From Methylococcaceae bacterium (GTDB taxonomy: Bacteria > Pseudomonadota > Gammaproteobacteria > Methylococcales > Methylomonadaceae), in the NCBI GenBank assembly GCA_013140465.1, contig JABFST010000339.1, positions 1-18,291 on the forward strand: a stretch of DNA of 18,291 nucleotides. Direction: 5' to 3'. The notes beneath the pieces are model-generated. The model did not search any database, was not told the origin of the DNA, and saw only the letters and a program-made list of their open reading frames with translations. The number at the start of each line of letters is the position of its first letter. Positions within the stretch are counted from its first letter, which is position 1. This document shows positions 1 to 7,154 of this stretch, piece after piece. The position numbers and the translations under genes are program-made.

Positions 1-747
1 CGGTATCGGCGAACCGCTGTAGCGGATATGCGCCAGACCCGCCACGGTTTGCGGCAAATGCAAATGGCCTAAGGCCACATAGGCGACGTCTTCAGGAAAG
101 ATGTCCACAGGCAAGGCATGTTGGTTGCCGCCTAAAATTTTCCGTTCGCTGAGTTCGGAAAGTGCGCCGTTAGCCATATAGCAATGTCCGGTCATCACCA
201 AGGCGTGCTTGTTGTCGGCTTTGGCCCGCATCGCCGCCAGCAAGTCCGCATAATGCGCTTTAACGCCGGACAATAACGGCTGGTCATCATCGCTAGGCGG
301 CAAATCAGCATGGCGTAAAAACGGCATCGCCCCGCACCATGCGGCAATCTCGCCGTCGGCGTTGTGTAGCGGCACAATCACCCGCTGCCAATCGGGTGCG
401 CCATCAGTACGCGGCACGCCACCGACCACTTGCACGCCCAAGGCGTTCAGCAATGCGGACGGTGCATCCAAGCGGCTGGCGGAATCGTGGTTGCCGCCAA
501 TCAGGACGATATCCAATTGCGGTTGTTGGCGTTTGGCCTGCACTAAAAAATCATAGAACTGGGCTTGTGCGGCGGCGGAAGGGTTGGCGGAATCAAAAAT
601 ATCACCCGCCACGATCAACGCATCTATGTGTTGTTCCAGCAAGGTGTTTAACAACCACTGCAAAAACTGTTGGTGTTCAAAGTGGCGGGACACGCCGTGT
701 AGATAATGCCCCAGATGCCAATCGGCGGTGTGCAAGAGTTTTAACAT
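1..747 (-). CDS. sbcD: Exonuclease SbcCD subunit D, N-terminal part (truncated by window edge)
   Basis: This is the nuclease subunit of the SbcCD (Mre11-Rad50-like) complex, which cleaves DNA hairpins and processes double-strand ends in the cytoplasm. The frame is open for 249 codons from the ATG at 747 to the window edge, with no stop. Metallophosphoesterase motifs are all present in order: TADWHLG (D9, H11), VAGDIFDSANP (D49), GGNHD (N86, H87, D88), MTGHC (H188) and LGHLHLP (H228, H230). These are the expected metal ligands. The usual SbcD length is about 400 residues, so roughly the last 150, including the capping domain, lie outside. The start lies 3 nt after the stop of the DCC-family gene, so the two are probably cotranscribed. 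No clear Shine-Dalgarno is visible. sbcC would be expected next to the left, but that cannot be seen. Confidence 0.93.
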   Translation of the reverse strand, partial: MLKLLHTADWHLGHYLHGVSRHFEHQQFLQWLLNTLLEQHIDALIVAGDIFDSANPSAAAQAQFYDFLVQAKRQQPQLDIVLIGGNHDSASRLDAPSALLNALGVQVVGGVPRTDGAPDWQRVIVPLHNADGEIAAWCGAMPFLRHADLPPSDDDQPLLSGVKAHYADLLAAMRAKADNKHALVMTGHCYMANGALSELSERKILGGNQHALPVDIFPEDVAYVALGHLHLPQTVAGLAHIRYSGSPIP

Positions 748-750
748 GGG

Positions 751-1170
751 CTATTGGCTAGGCGATTCGGTGTTTTCACCGCAGTTGCAGGGTTCGTCAT
801 GGATGATTAAGCGTGCCAAACGTAGGCGGTATTTGGCAAATAACCAGTAAAAGCCATCAAACAGGATTTTTAAGATAGGCCAGCCTGTCGGTGCTAGCAA
901 CCAGCCTAAGCCTACTGCACGATAGGCGGCGCGGAATGCGTCCATGCCTTGCAGTATGCGTCCGTCAGGATAAACGCCATGAATCTGCGCCAGCATTTGG
1001 GCGTGGGTTTTGCCGTATAGAGACGGGTCAAAATCGGTGTCGTTAAGGTCTTTTAGGGCTAGCCGCCGACGTTGGTTATGTCGGTAGAGCCAAGCGGCTT
1101 CTTTGATGCAAATGGGGCAAAGGCCGTCATAAAACAGCGTGAATTCTATAGGCGGTTGGTAGTTGTCCAT
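751..1170 (-). CDS. DCC-family (DUF393) thiol-disulfide oxidoreductase-like protein
   Basis: A 139-residue protein opening with a short beta strand and the family signature YDGLCPIC (D15, G16, C18, C21), typical of DCC/DUF393 proteins, which are predicted to have a thioredoxin-like fold. The characteristic middle part (D-P-S-L-Y and GVYPDGRILQGMDAFR) is present. The aromatic segment around residues 100-120 (GWPILKILFDGFYWLFAKYR) is the usual C-terminal helix of the family. An additional CNCG motif lies near the C-terminus. The actual substrate of this family is not established, so no pathway is assigned. The start is supported by a GAGGA Shine-Dalgarno (complement of 1176-1180) 5 nt upstream. 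It is the first gene of a probable two-gene unit with sbcD. Confidence 0.85.
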   Translation of the reverse strand: MDNYQPPIEFTLFYDGLCPICIKEAAWLYRHNQRRRLALKDLNDTDFDPSLYGKTHAQMLAQIHGVYPDGRILQGMDAFRAAYRAVGLGWLLAPTGWPILKILFDGFYWLFAKYRLRLARLIIHDEPCNCGENTESPSQ

Positions 1171-1232
1171 AGCGGTCCTCGGTGTGCAAAAATCCTATTC
1201 TACACCGAATGCCCAGCATGGGTGGGGAGAGC

Positions 1233-2753
1233 TTAGCCGTGGGTGGCAAGCAATGCCTTAAAGGCCGCGTGGTTGTCTTCGTGTTTAAAGGTGGCGAATT
1301 TGCTGAAAAATTCGCTGCGCATGGTGAGCTTTAGCGTGTCTAGGTTTTGGATCAAAACCCCCATAGCCATCAGGGTGTTGGCATGGACGTGTTCGTTAAG
1401 CATTTGTTCGCTGAATTGTTTGAGAGTGTCTTCTTGTACCGAGCAATCCTGAAAATTGCCCAGCACTTCTTGTAGCCCTTTAAGGTTTTTAATGAATTGT
1501 TTGATGGCGGCTTCATCATACAGGCTTTGGAAAAACTCCAGCAGATAGCGCAGTTTTTTGCAGGACTTGCGCAATTCATGCAAGGCTTCGGCGGGTGATG
1601 AATCGGTGATGGCTGAGCCTTCTTTTAGCACACGGCGATAGTTTTTCCATAAGCGGTGGTCTGCCAGCTGCTTAATGTTTAATTTGCCGTGGGCTTGGGT
1701 GGTCATGAACGGGGCTTGGGCTTTCAGGTAGTCTTCCCATTCCGATAAAGAGTTGAGGTATTTGGGCGTGCGCAATTTTTTCGCCAGCTCTTGTTGGGCG
1801 TGGTGTTGTTTGTGCTGCAAAAAATCGTATAACGGGTCTAGGTCGTCGCGTATGGCGATGGGCAGACTATTTTTGAAACGGCTAAAGTTAAGCAAATAAA
1901 CGTCCAAATCGCGTGTGGGGCCGGTGATTTGTCCTAGCCACGAAAAAAACTCGGCAAAATAGGCAGTGGTTTCGTCGGGTAGCACGCCTTTGAGTTGGCT
2001 TAGTCCTGCGCGGGTTCGGCGCACTGCGACCCTAAAATCATGCAAAAATTCGCTGTCGGTGTCGGCAATCGTGCCTTGCTCATTGACTTTAATGGCTTGC
2101 AGCAAATGGCTGTAAATATATTTGGCGGCTATGTCTGCACGCATGTCGGGTGCAAGGTTGATGCTTATTTTTGAGCAATAATCGTTAGGTTTGCGCCCGT
2201 GCAAGGTTAAGGCATTGACCAGCAACGGCTTAGGGTTGGGGCTGAGGCCCATGTCCAAAAACCAGGCGGCGATTTGTTCAGCGGCTTTGTCGTAGCCTTT
2301 AAGTGGGAACAGGGTGACGAGGTTGTCTAGCAGTTCGTGGTTTTCCACTTGTAAGCGCAGCACGGTTTTTTCGTCATCATTGATCACGTTAAGGTGATAA
2401 ATGTCATAATCCAAGGTGATGATAGGGAGTAAGGCGCGCATTTCCAAAAACGGTGACATCAGATTGCGCAGTGTGGCATCTTGAAAATCTTGGCTGAAGG
2501 CGGGGACTTCTTTGAGTTCGGTGCTGGCAAGGGCAAGGTCTTGTTCGATTTGCTTAAGTGTAAAGGTGGAGGCGGATTTTGATCGGGTAAACTCGCCGCT
2601 GAGGCCCTGGTTATAAAGCCGCCAATCAAAGCTGTCATAAAAGGTCTTTAGGGCATACTGCTTGGATACCTGCTGTAGGGCGGTCTTAACGCTTAACTGG
2701 GCAATGAATTTGTCAGTGGTTAAGTTGGGCGGAAAAGCAAATTGTAATGACAT
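1233..2753 (-). CDS. CHAD domain protein with degenerate CYTH-like N-terminus
   Basis: A 506-residue cytoplasmic protein. The C-terminal two thirds are a CHAD domain, an all-helical module with conserved histidines and rows of basic residues that binds polyphosphate. Its hallmarks are LHDFRVAVRRTR (237-248), GQITGPTRDLDVY (about 274-286) and LHELRKSCKKLRYLLEFF (391-408). The N-terminal about 180 residues look like a CYTH (triphosphate tunnel) fold by layout, for example KTFYDSFDWRLYNQGLSGEF, where CYTH proteins carry the YFDTPDxxLxxxGxxLR region. The ExExK motif expected at the very N-terminus is absent, so triphosphatase activity is doubtful. The gene diverges from sixA across 136 bp. A Pho-box-like sequence lies upstream. 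A role in polyphosphate binding is inferred from the domain and the adjacent phosphate genes. No strong Shine-Dalgarno supports the start, but the length fits. Confidence 0.88.
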   Translation of the reverse strand: MSLQFAFPPNLTTDKFIAQLSVKTALQQVSKQYALKTFYDSFDWRLYNQGLSGEFTRSKSASTFTLKQIEQDLALASTELKEVPAFSQDFQDATLRNLMSPFLEMRALLPIITLDYDIYHLNVINDDEKTVLRLQVENHELLDNLVTLFPLKGYDKAAEQIAAWFLDMGLSPNPKPLLVNALTLHGRKPNDYCSKISINLAPDMRADIAAKYIYSHLLQAIKVNEQGTIADTDSEFLHDFRVAVRRTRAGLSQLKGVLPDETTAYFAEFFSWLGQITGPTRDLDVYLLNFSRFKNSLPIAIRDDLDPLYDFLQHKQHHAQQELAKKLRTPKYLNSLSEWEDYLKAQAPFMTTQAHGKLNIKQLADHRLWKNYRRVLKEGSAITDSSPAEALHELRKSCKKLRYLLEFFQSLYDEAAIKQFIKNLKGLQEVLGNFQDCSVQEDTLKQFSEQMLNEHVHANTLMAMGVLIQNLDTLKLTMRSEFFSKFATFKHEDNHAAFKALLATHG

Positions 2754-2798
2754 AAAAACCAGGCCGTGGTGGGGTTTGCAGCAATTGTTTAACCTTTA

Positions 2799-2832
2799 AA
2801 GATAACAATATTCTATTAACGGTTAATGACAA
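2799..2832 (-). promoter_or_regulatory. Candidate weak Pho box and -10 upstream of the CHAD gene
   Basis: Read on the minus strand, TTGTCAT (2826-2832) is followed by 4 nt and CGTTAAT (2815-2821). After exactly 10 nt comes TATCTT (2799-2804) as a possible -10. The first half-site is identical to both half-sites at pstS, and the 11-nt repeat period and 10-nt gap match the pstS and pstC promoters. The second half-site matches CTGTCAT at only 4 of 7 bases. An ordinary sigma-70 reading (TTGTCA, 16 nt, TATTGT) fits about as well, so PhoB control is tentative. Confidence 0.35.
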
Positions 2833-2889
2833 ACTCAGCTATGCTAACTGATTTTTGGTGGCTACGTTTAAAAAACACGGGGGTAGGGC

Positions 2890-3411
2890 ATGAGTAGGGA
2901 ATTATGGTTGTTAAGGCACGCCAAAGCCGACCGCAATTTGGCGGTAGACGATTTTGACAGGCCGCTAAAAAAGCGTGGTAAACGCGATGCGGTGCGCTTG
3001 GGCGAATGGCTGTTGCAGCAAGGCTTGCTACCCGATTGGGTGGTCAGTTCCCCAGCAAAAAGAGCCTTGGCGACGGCGAAACTGGTTTGTGATGTGCTGG
3101 CAGCCGATGGCGTGCTGGTCGTGCAAGACCAACGCCTGTACCAGCAAGGCGTAGGGGCGATAACAGCGGTGTTGGCGGCTTGCCCGCAAACTGCCGAAAG
3201 GGTTTTGTTGGTGGGCCATAACCCCGAGTTGGAAGCGTTGTTGGTGTATTTGGTTGAAGCCCAACAATTGCCGGACACCGATAAATTAATGCCGACCGCC
3301 GCTTGGGTCAGGCTGCGTATGCCGGATGACTGGTCGCAGTTAGAAGCGGGTTGTGCGGATTTGCTGGCGATTGTTTTGGCAAAATCTTTGCTGTTGCAAG
3401 AAGGCGAGTAA
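2890..3411 (+). CDS. sixA: SixA-type phosphohistidine phosphatase
   Basis: A 173-residue member of the histidine phosphatase (phosphoglycerate-mutase-like) superfamily, closest in layout to SixA, which dephosphorylates phosphohistidine on signalling proteins such as HPt domains or the nitrogen PTS. The catalytic LLRHAKADR (R9, H10) is at the N-terminus. It is followed by FDRPLKKRGKRDA (substrate arginine region), SSPAKRALATA (R58) and LLVGHNPELEALL (second catalytic histidine H110). The length matches short SixA proteins. A purine-rich GGGGGTAGGG stretch just before the ATG can serve as ribosome binding site. The gene diverges from the CHAD gene and lies 266 bp upstream of pstS in the same direction. 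A near-palindrome GTGCGCTAGTGCAC follows at 3418-3431 but has no T-run, so it is not a clear terminator. The physiological target here is unknown. Confidence 0.88.
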   Translation: MSRELWLLRHAKADRNLAVDDFDRPLKKRGKRDAVRLGEWLLQQGLLPDWVVSSPAKRALATAKLVCDVLAADGVLVVQDQRLYQQGVGAITAVLAACPQTAERVLLVGHNPELEALLVYLVEAQQLPDTDKLMPTAAWVRLRMPDDWSQLEAGCADLLAIVLAKSLLLQEGE

Positions 3412-3449
3412 GCTTAGGTGCGCTAGTGCACGGATGGGAGGCTGTCGTT

Positions 3450-3483
3450 TTGTCATAGTCTTGTCATTAAAATGACTTACAAT
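3450..3483 (+). promoter_or_regulatory. Pho box and -10 of the pstS promoter
   Basis: Two identical half-sites TTGTCAT (3450-3456 and 3461-3467) are separated by AGTC, giving the 11-nt period of a PhoB-binding box (consensus CTGTCAT-N4-CTGTCAT, with the box replacing a -35). Exactly 10 nt later comes TACAAT (3478-3483), a 5 of 6 match to the -10 consensus. Transcription should begin near 3490. A third partial half-site CTGTCGT lies at 3442-3448 but is out of phase. This predicts strong induction of pstS on phosphate starvation. Confidence 0.85.
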
Positions 3484-3589
3484 AGGCGAAGAATAACACG
3501 TCCAGATTGCTTGGGATTCGCGTATTCGTAATGATTTACCTGCAAAAACATCCTGTTATCTCGTGTTTCGCCTTAGGGCTAATGCGGGG

Positions 3590-3632
3590 GTGATAGCCGC
3601 CAGCCCAGTTTTCTTGGCGGGTAGGCCATCAC
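3590..3632 (+). other. Hairpin in the long pstS leader
   Basis: The predicted pstS mRNA has a leader of about 190 nt between the Pho promoter and the start codon. Within it CCGCCA (3597-3602) pairs with TGGCGG (3615-3620). An outer arm GTGATAG (3590-3596) pairs with CCATCAC (3626-3632) with one A-C mismatch, separated from the inner arm by an asymmetric internal loop. There is no T-run, so it is not a terminator. A role in mRNA stability or translation is possible but not shown. Confidence 0.45.
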
Positions 3633-3677
3633 ACACTTGGGTGCAAATTGAAACCACAATAATTTATTTGAGATTTG

Positions 3678-4664
3678 ATGATGAAATTATCTTTTAAGAC
3701 AAAATCGTTAATGGCAGCGATGGGCTTTGCCAGTTTAGCTCTGGTGAGCGGTACTGCGGGCGCTGTCCAAACAGTTGAAGCGGGCGTGCCAGATTACCAA
3801 AAAGCTAGCGGTATTGCGGGTAACTTGTCTAGTGTGGGTTCTGACACGCTGGCTAACTTAATGACCTTGTGGGCAGAAGAATTTAACCGCGAATACCCCA
3901 ACGTCAACATCCAAATTCAGGCCGCAGGTTCTTCTACTGCGCCTCCAGCCCTGACTGAAGGCACGTCTAACCTAGGCCCTATGAGCCGCGAGATGAAAGA
4001 CGACGAACTGGAAGCGTTTGAAGACAAATACGGTTACAAGCCTACCGCTGTGCCTGTCGCGATAGATGCCTTGGCGGTGATGGTCAATAAGGACAACCCC
4101 ATTAAAGGCTTGACGGTGCCACAAGTTGACGCGATTTTTTCATCAACCCGCAAATGCGGTCATGAAACCGATATTGAAACATGGGGTGATGCTGGGGTAG
4201 GGTCTTGGGGCGCTAAAAGCATACAGCTTTATGGACGTAACTCGGTTTCCGGCACTTACGGCTATTTTAAAGAACACGCTTTGTGTAAAGGCGACTTTAA
4301 AAGCAACGTAAACGAACAGCCTGGTTCTGCCTCTGTCGTGCAATCCGTTACGTCATCTAAAAACGGCATAGGCTACTCCGGTATGGGTTATAGCACGTCT
4401 GGCATCAAAATGGTGGCTTTGGCTAAAAATCCGGGTGAAGCGTTTGTTGAAGCGACTCCAGAAAATGCGATTAAAGGCACTTATCCTTTAACCCGTTTTT
4501 TATATGTGTATGTCAACAAAAAACCTAACGAACCTTTACCGCCTTTAGAAGGCGAGTTCATGAAAATGGTCTTGTCTAAAGCGGGCCAACAAGTCGTGAT
4601 TAAAGACGGCTATATTCCGTTGCCAGCAAAAATAGTCGAGAAAGTCTTGGCTACCCTGAAATAG
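3678..4664 (+). CDS. pstS: Phosphate ABC transporter substrate-binding protein PstS
   Basis: A 328-residue periplasmic phosphate-binding protein that delivers phosphate to the PstCA channel. Residues 1-29 form a classic Sec signal peptide: basic KLSFKTK, hydrophobic [15 protein letters not shown] and a cleavage site after AGA. The mature protein carries the phosphate-loop segments SVGSDTL (about 53-58), AAGSSTAPP (82-90) and [12 protein letters not shown] (186-197), characteristic of the PstS/PBP-like family. It is the form usually found with long PstC and PstA proteins, not a close E. coli PstS look-alike. Two adjacent ATGs (3678 and 3681) are possible starts. The weak GAG ribosome site at 3670-3672 is 5 nt from the first and 8 nt from the second, so the true start may be 3681. 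A TTG at 3675 is less likely. The gene is preceded by a Pho box and followed by a strong terminator, so it forms its own transcript. Confidence 0.96.
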   Translation: MMKLSFKTKSLMAAMGFASLALVSGTAGAVQTVEAGVPDYQKASGIAGNLSSVGSDTLANLMTLWAEEFNREYPNVNIQIQAAGSSTAPPALTEGTSNLGPMSREMKDDELEAFEDKYGYKPTAVPVAIDALAVMVNKDNPIKGLTVPQVDAIFSSTRKCGHETDIETWGDAGVGSWGAKSIQLYGRNSVSGTYGYFKEHALCKGDFKSNVNEQPGSASVVQSVTSSKNGIGYSGMGYSTSGIKMVALAKNPGEAFVEATPENAIKGTYPLTRFLYVYVNKKPNEPLPPLEGEFMKMVLSKAGQQVVIKDGYIPLPAKIVEKVLATLK

Positions 4665-4766
4665 CATTTTTTAGGCGCTTTTGTAAGTTTGCAAAGACAA
4701 GGATGTTGGCTGGTATTGATGGCTAAAACCCCCCTCTAGCGTATACAGTTAATACGAGCCACGCGA

Positions 4767-4806
4767 CGGCTGAGATTTGAACATTCAATCTCAGCCGTTT
4801 TTTTTT
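4767..4806 (+). terminator. Rho-independent terminator of pstS
   Basis: An 11-bp perfect stem CGGCTGAGATT (4767-4777) and AATCTCAGCCG (4787-4797) encloses a 9-nt loop and is followed directly by nine T residues (4798-4806). It lies 102 nt after the pstS stop and before the pstC promoter, so pstS can be expressed in excess of the permease and ATPase genes. Confidence 0.95.
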
Positions 4807-4809
4807 GGT

Positions 4810-4843
4810 TTGTTATCGCCTTGTCACATATAATTCCTATAAT
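4810..4843 (+). promoter_or_regulatory. Second Pho box and -10, promoter of pstCAB-phoU
   Basis: TTGTTAT (4810-4816) and TTGTCAC (4821-4827) are spaced by CGCC and form an 11-nt-period Pho box. Exactly 10 nt downstream is a perfect TATAAT (4838-4843). The arrangement is superimposable on the pstS promoter. TATAATTCC is duplicated in tandem (4829-4837 and 4838-4846), so two -10 hexamers are available, but only the second has Pho-box spacing. The box starts 3 nt after the T-run of the pstS terminator. Transcription would start near 4850. Confidence 0.75.
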
Positions 4844-4874
4844 TCCCACACGTTTCAAACAAGTTAATTTCCTC

Positions 4875-7154
4875 ATGTCTGAATTAAACCAACAAACAAA
4901 AGCAACTATGGACCTAAAGCGTGAAGCGGGTGGTCTGCATGAACGTTGGCGTTTAGCCAAAGACGCGACAGCACGATATGCGGTAGTCATCGGCGGCTTA
5001 GGCGTTATTTTCGCGATTGCACTGATCTTTTTTTATTTGCTGTATGTGGTTTTTCCGCTGTTTCTTTCGGCATCCGCCGAAAAAATAGCGCAATACGACA
5101 TTCCTGAAGCTGCAACAGGTAAGACTTTATTGCTGGGTGTGGAAGAGCAGAACGAAGTAGGCGTACGCTTTACCGACTTGGGGCAAGTGGTGTTTTTTTC
5201 GGTGGCAACAGGGAAAACCCTGTTAAAAGAAACCGTGCACATACCCGACGGCGTGCGCGTCAGTAGTTTTGCCCAAGGCAGCCCCAACAACGAAGGCGCG
5301 GTCATTTATGGTTTGTCTGATGGTAAAGCTATCATCGTCAAGCACCAATACAAAGTGACGTATGCCAATAATGAACGCGTGATTACACCCTCTTTGTCTT
5401 ACCCCTTGGGCGAAGCGCCGCTAGTGGTGGACGACTCGGGTGCACCTTTAGAAAAATGTGCCGTCAGGATTGCCGATGGTGCTAGCACGATAGTGGCAAA
5501 ATCAGCCAACAAAATCCGCCTAAGCCATTTTGAAAAACAAACCTCGTTGTTTTCTGATGAAGCCACCGTCACGCGTAACGATACTGTGTTAGATTATGCC
5601 GCGTCTGATGTCAGGGACATCTTAATAGACAAGGAAGATGACAACCTGTACCTGCTAGGCGAAACCGGACGTTTAGGACTGATTAACATCAAGGTCAAGA
5701 CCGCTCCTAAATTAGTGCAGGAACAAAACATTGCCTTAGCCGGGCAAAAAATCACCAGCGTGGCTTTTTTAAACGGTGATTTGTCGTTGATGGTGGGTGA
5801 TTCTACGGGCTTAGTGTCGCAATGGAGTAAGGTAAGGGATGCGTCTAACCATTATGCAATGCAGAAAATTAGGGTATTTAAAGTCTCTGACAAAGCCGTC
5901 TTAAACATCAATCCTGAACAGCGCCGAAAAGGCTTTTTAACCCTCGATGCCGACGGCACTATGGGCATTTATCATTCCACCTCAGAACGGGAAATGATTA
6001 AAGAAGAAATGCCCAATTTACATCCGGTTGCTGCTGCGTTGTCGCCTAGAGCCAGTGCCGTGCTAATACAGTCTGACGACGGCAAGATACGCTCTTGGCA
6101 AGTGGATAACGAACATCCCGAAGTGTCGCTACGGTCTTTGTGGCAAGAAGTTTGGTACGAAAGTTATCCCAAACCCGATTATATCTGGCAATCGTCATCA
6201 GCCAGCAGTGACTTTGAACCCAAATACAGCTTGACACCCTTAGTGTTCGGTACTTTAAAAGCCGCTTTTTATGCAATGTTGGTGGCGATGCCGCTGGCGT
6301 TGATGGGTGCTATTTATACGGCTTATTTTATGGCCCCGACTATGCGCCAATATGTCAAACCTGCTATCGAACTGATGGGGGCTTTGCCCACTGTAATTTT
6401 GGGTTTTTTGGCGGGCTTATGGTTGGCGCCTTTTATTGAAGAGCATTTGGCGGGCTTGTTTGCCTTGCTGATGCTGGTTCCGCTAGGGGTGATGGTGTTT
6501 GCCTATGTTTGGCAATATTTGCCTAAAGCGTGGTCGCAGAAAATACCCGAAGGCTGGGAAGCGGCGGTGTTAATTCCGGTGATATTGGTGACGGGTTGGT
6601 TTGCGTTAACCGTCAGCGTGCCGCTGGAAGAGTTGCTGTTCCACGGGACACTACGGGATTGGTTTAAAAGCGAATTGGGCATAGGCTATGACCAGCGCAA
6701 CGCCTTGGTTGTTGGTATTGCTATGGGTTTTGCGGTTATCCCCACCATTTTTTCGATTGCCGAAGACGCGATTTTTAGCGTGCCCAAACATCTCACGGTA
6801 GGTTCGTTGGCATTAGGTGCGACTCCTTGGCAGACGATGGTTAAAGTAGTGCTGCTGACTGCTAGCCCGGGCATATTCTCGGCGGTAATGATCGGTTTGG
6901 GCCGTGCCGTCGGTGAAACCATGATTGTGTTAATGGCGACGGGAAACACCCCGGTCATGGACTTAAGCGTATTTCAAGGCTTGCGTACTTTAGCCGCCAA
7001 TATTGCGGTGGAAATGCCCGAATCGGAAGTGGACAGCACGCATTATCGGGTGTTGTTTTTGGCGGCCTTAGTGTTGTTTGTGTTTACTTTTGTCTTTAAC
7101 ACCTTGGCGGAAATTATCCGTCAACGTCTACGCGAAAAATATAGCTCATTATGA
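4875..7154 (+). CDS. pstC: Phosphate ABC transporter permease PstC, long form with periplasmic domain
   Basis: One of the two inner-membrane subunits of the PstSCAB phosphate importer, 759 residues against about 320 for E. coli PstC. Residues about 35-63 (YAVVIGGLGVIFAIALIFFYLLYVVF) form the first membrane helix. A large domain of about 390 residues follows, predicted periplasmic. The ordinary permease core starts near residue 457 (SLTPLVFGTLKAAFYAML). The EAA loop that docks onto PstB is GSLALGATPWQTM (about 642-654), followed by GRAVGETMIVLMATG. The inserted domain contains WD40-like strand endings near 310-319 (TGLVSQWSK), 358-368 (DGTMGIYHS) and 401-410 (DGKIRSWQV), suggesting a beta propeller. 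The ATG at 4875 is chosen because an in-frame TTG at 4821 lies inside the Pho box, upstream of the predicted transcript start. No Shine-Dalgarno is evident. The stop overlaps the pstA start by 4 nt (ATGA). Confidence 0.95.
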   Translation: MSELNQQTKATMDLKREAGGLHERWRLAKDATARYAVVIGGLGVIFAIALIFFYLLYVVFPLFLSASAEKIAQYDIPEAATGKTLLLGVEEQNEVGVRFTDLGQVVFFSVATGKTLLKETVHIPDGVRVSSFAQGSPNNEGAVIYGLSDGKAIIVKHQYKVTYANNERVITPSLSYPLGEAPLVVDDSGAPLEKCAVRIADGASTIVAKSANKIRLSHFEKQTSLFSDEATVTRNDTVLDYAASDVRDILIDKEDDNLYLLGETGRLGLINIKVKTAPKLVQEQNIALAGQKITSVAFLNGDLSLMVGDSTGLVSQWSKVRDASNHYAMQKIRVFKVSDKAVLNINPEQRRKGFLTLDADGTMGIYHSTSEREMIKEEMPNLHPVAAALSPRASAVLIQSDDGKIRSWQVDNEHPEVSLRSLWQEVWYESYPKPDYIWQSSSASSDFEPKYSLTPLVFGTLKAAFYAMLVAMPLALMGAIYTAYFMAPTMRQYVKPAIELMGALPTVILGFLAGLWLAPFIEEHLAGLFALLMLVPLGVMVFAYVWQYLPKAWSQKIPEGWEAAVLIPVILVTGWFALTVSVPLEELLFHGTLRDWFKSELGIGYDQRNALVVGIAMGFAVIPTIFSIAEDAIFSVPKHLTVGSLALGATPWQTMVKVVLLTASPGIFSAVMIGLGRAVGETMIVLMATGNTPVMDLSVFQGLRTLAANIAVEMPESEVDSTHYRVLFLAALVLFVFTFVFNTLAEIIRQRLREKYSSL

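Noticed and set aside
339..761. Plus-strand open frame across sbcD
   Set aside because: It is the antisense shadow of sbcD, whose minus-strand frame has every metallophosphoesterase motif.
1179..1222. TCGGTGT/ACACCGA inverted repeat between the CHAD and DCC genes as a terminator
   Set aside because: The stem is 7 bp with a long loop and no T-run, and its arm overlaps the ribosome site region of the DCC gene.
3590..3632. pstS leader hairpin as a riboswitch
   Set aside because: It matches no riboswitch class I recognise, and a simple hairpin without an alternative terminator or anti-terminator is not enough.
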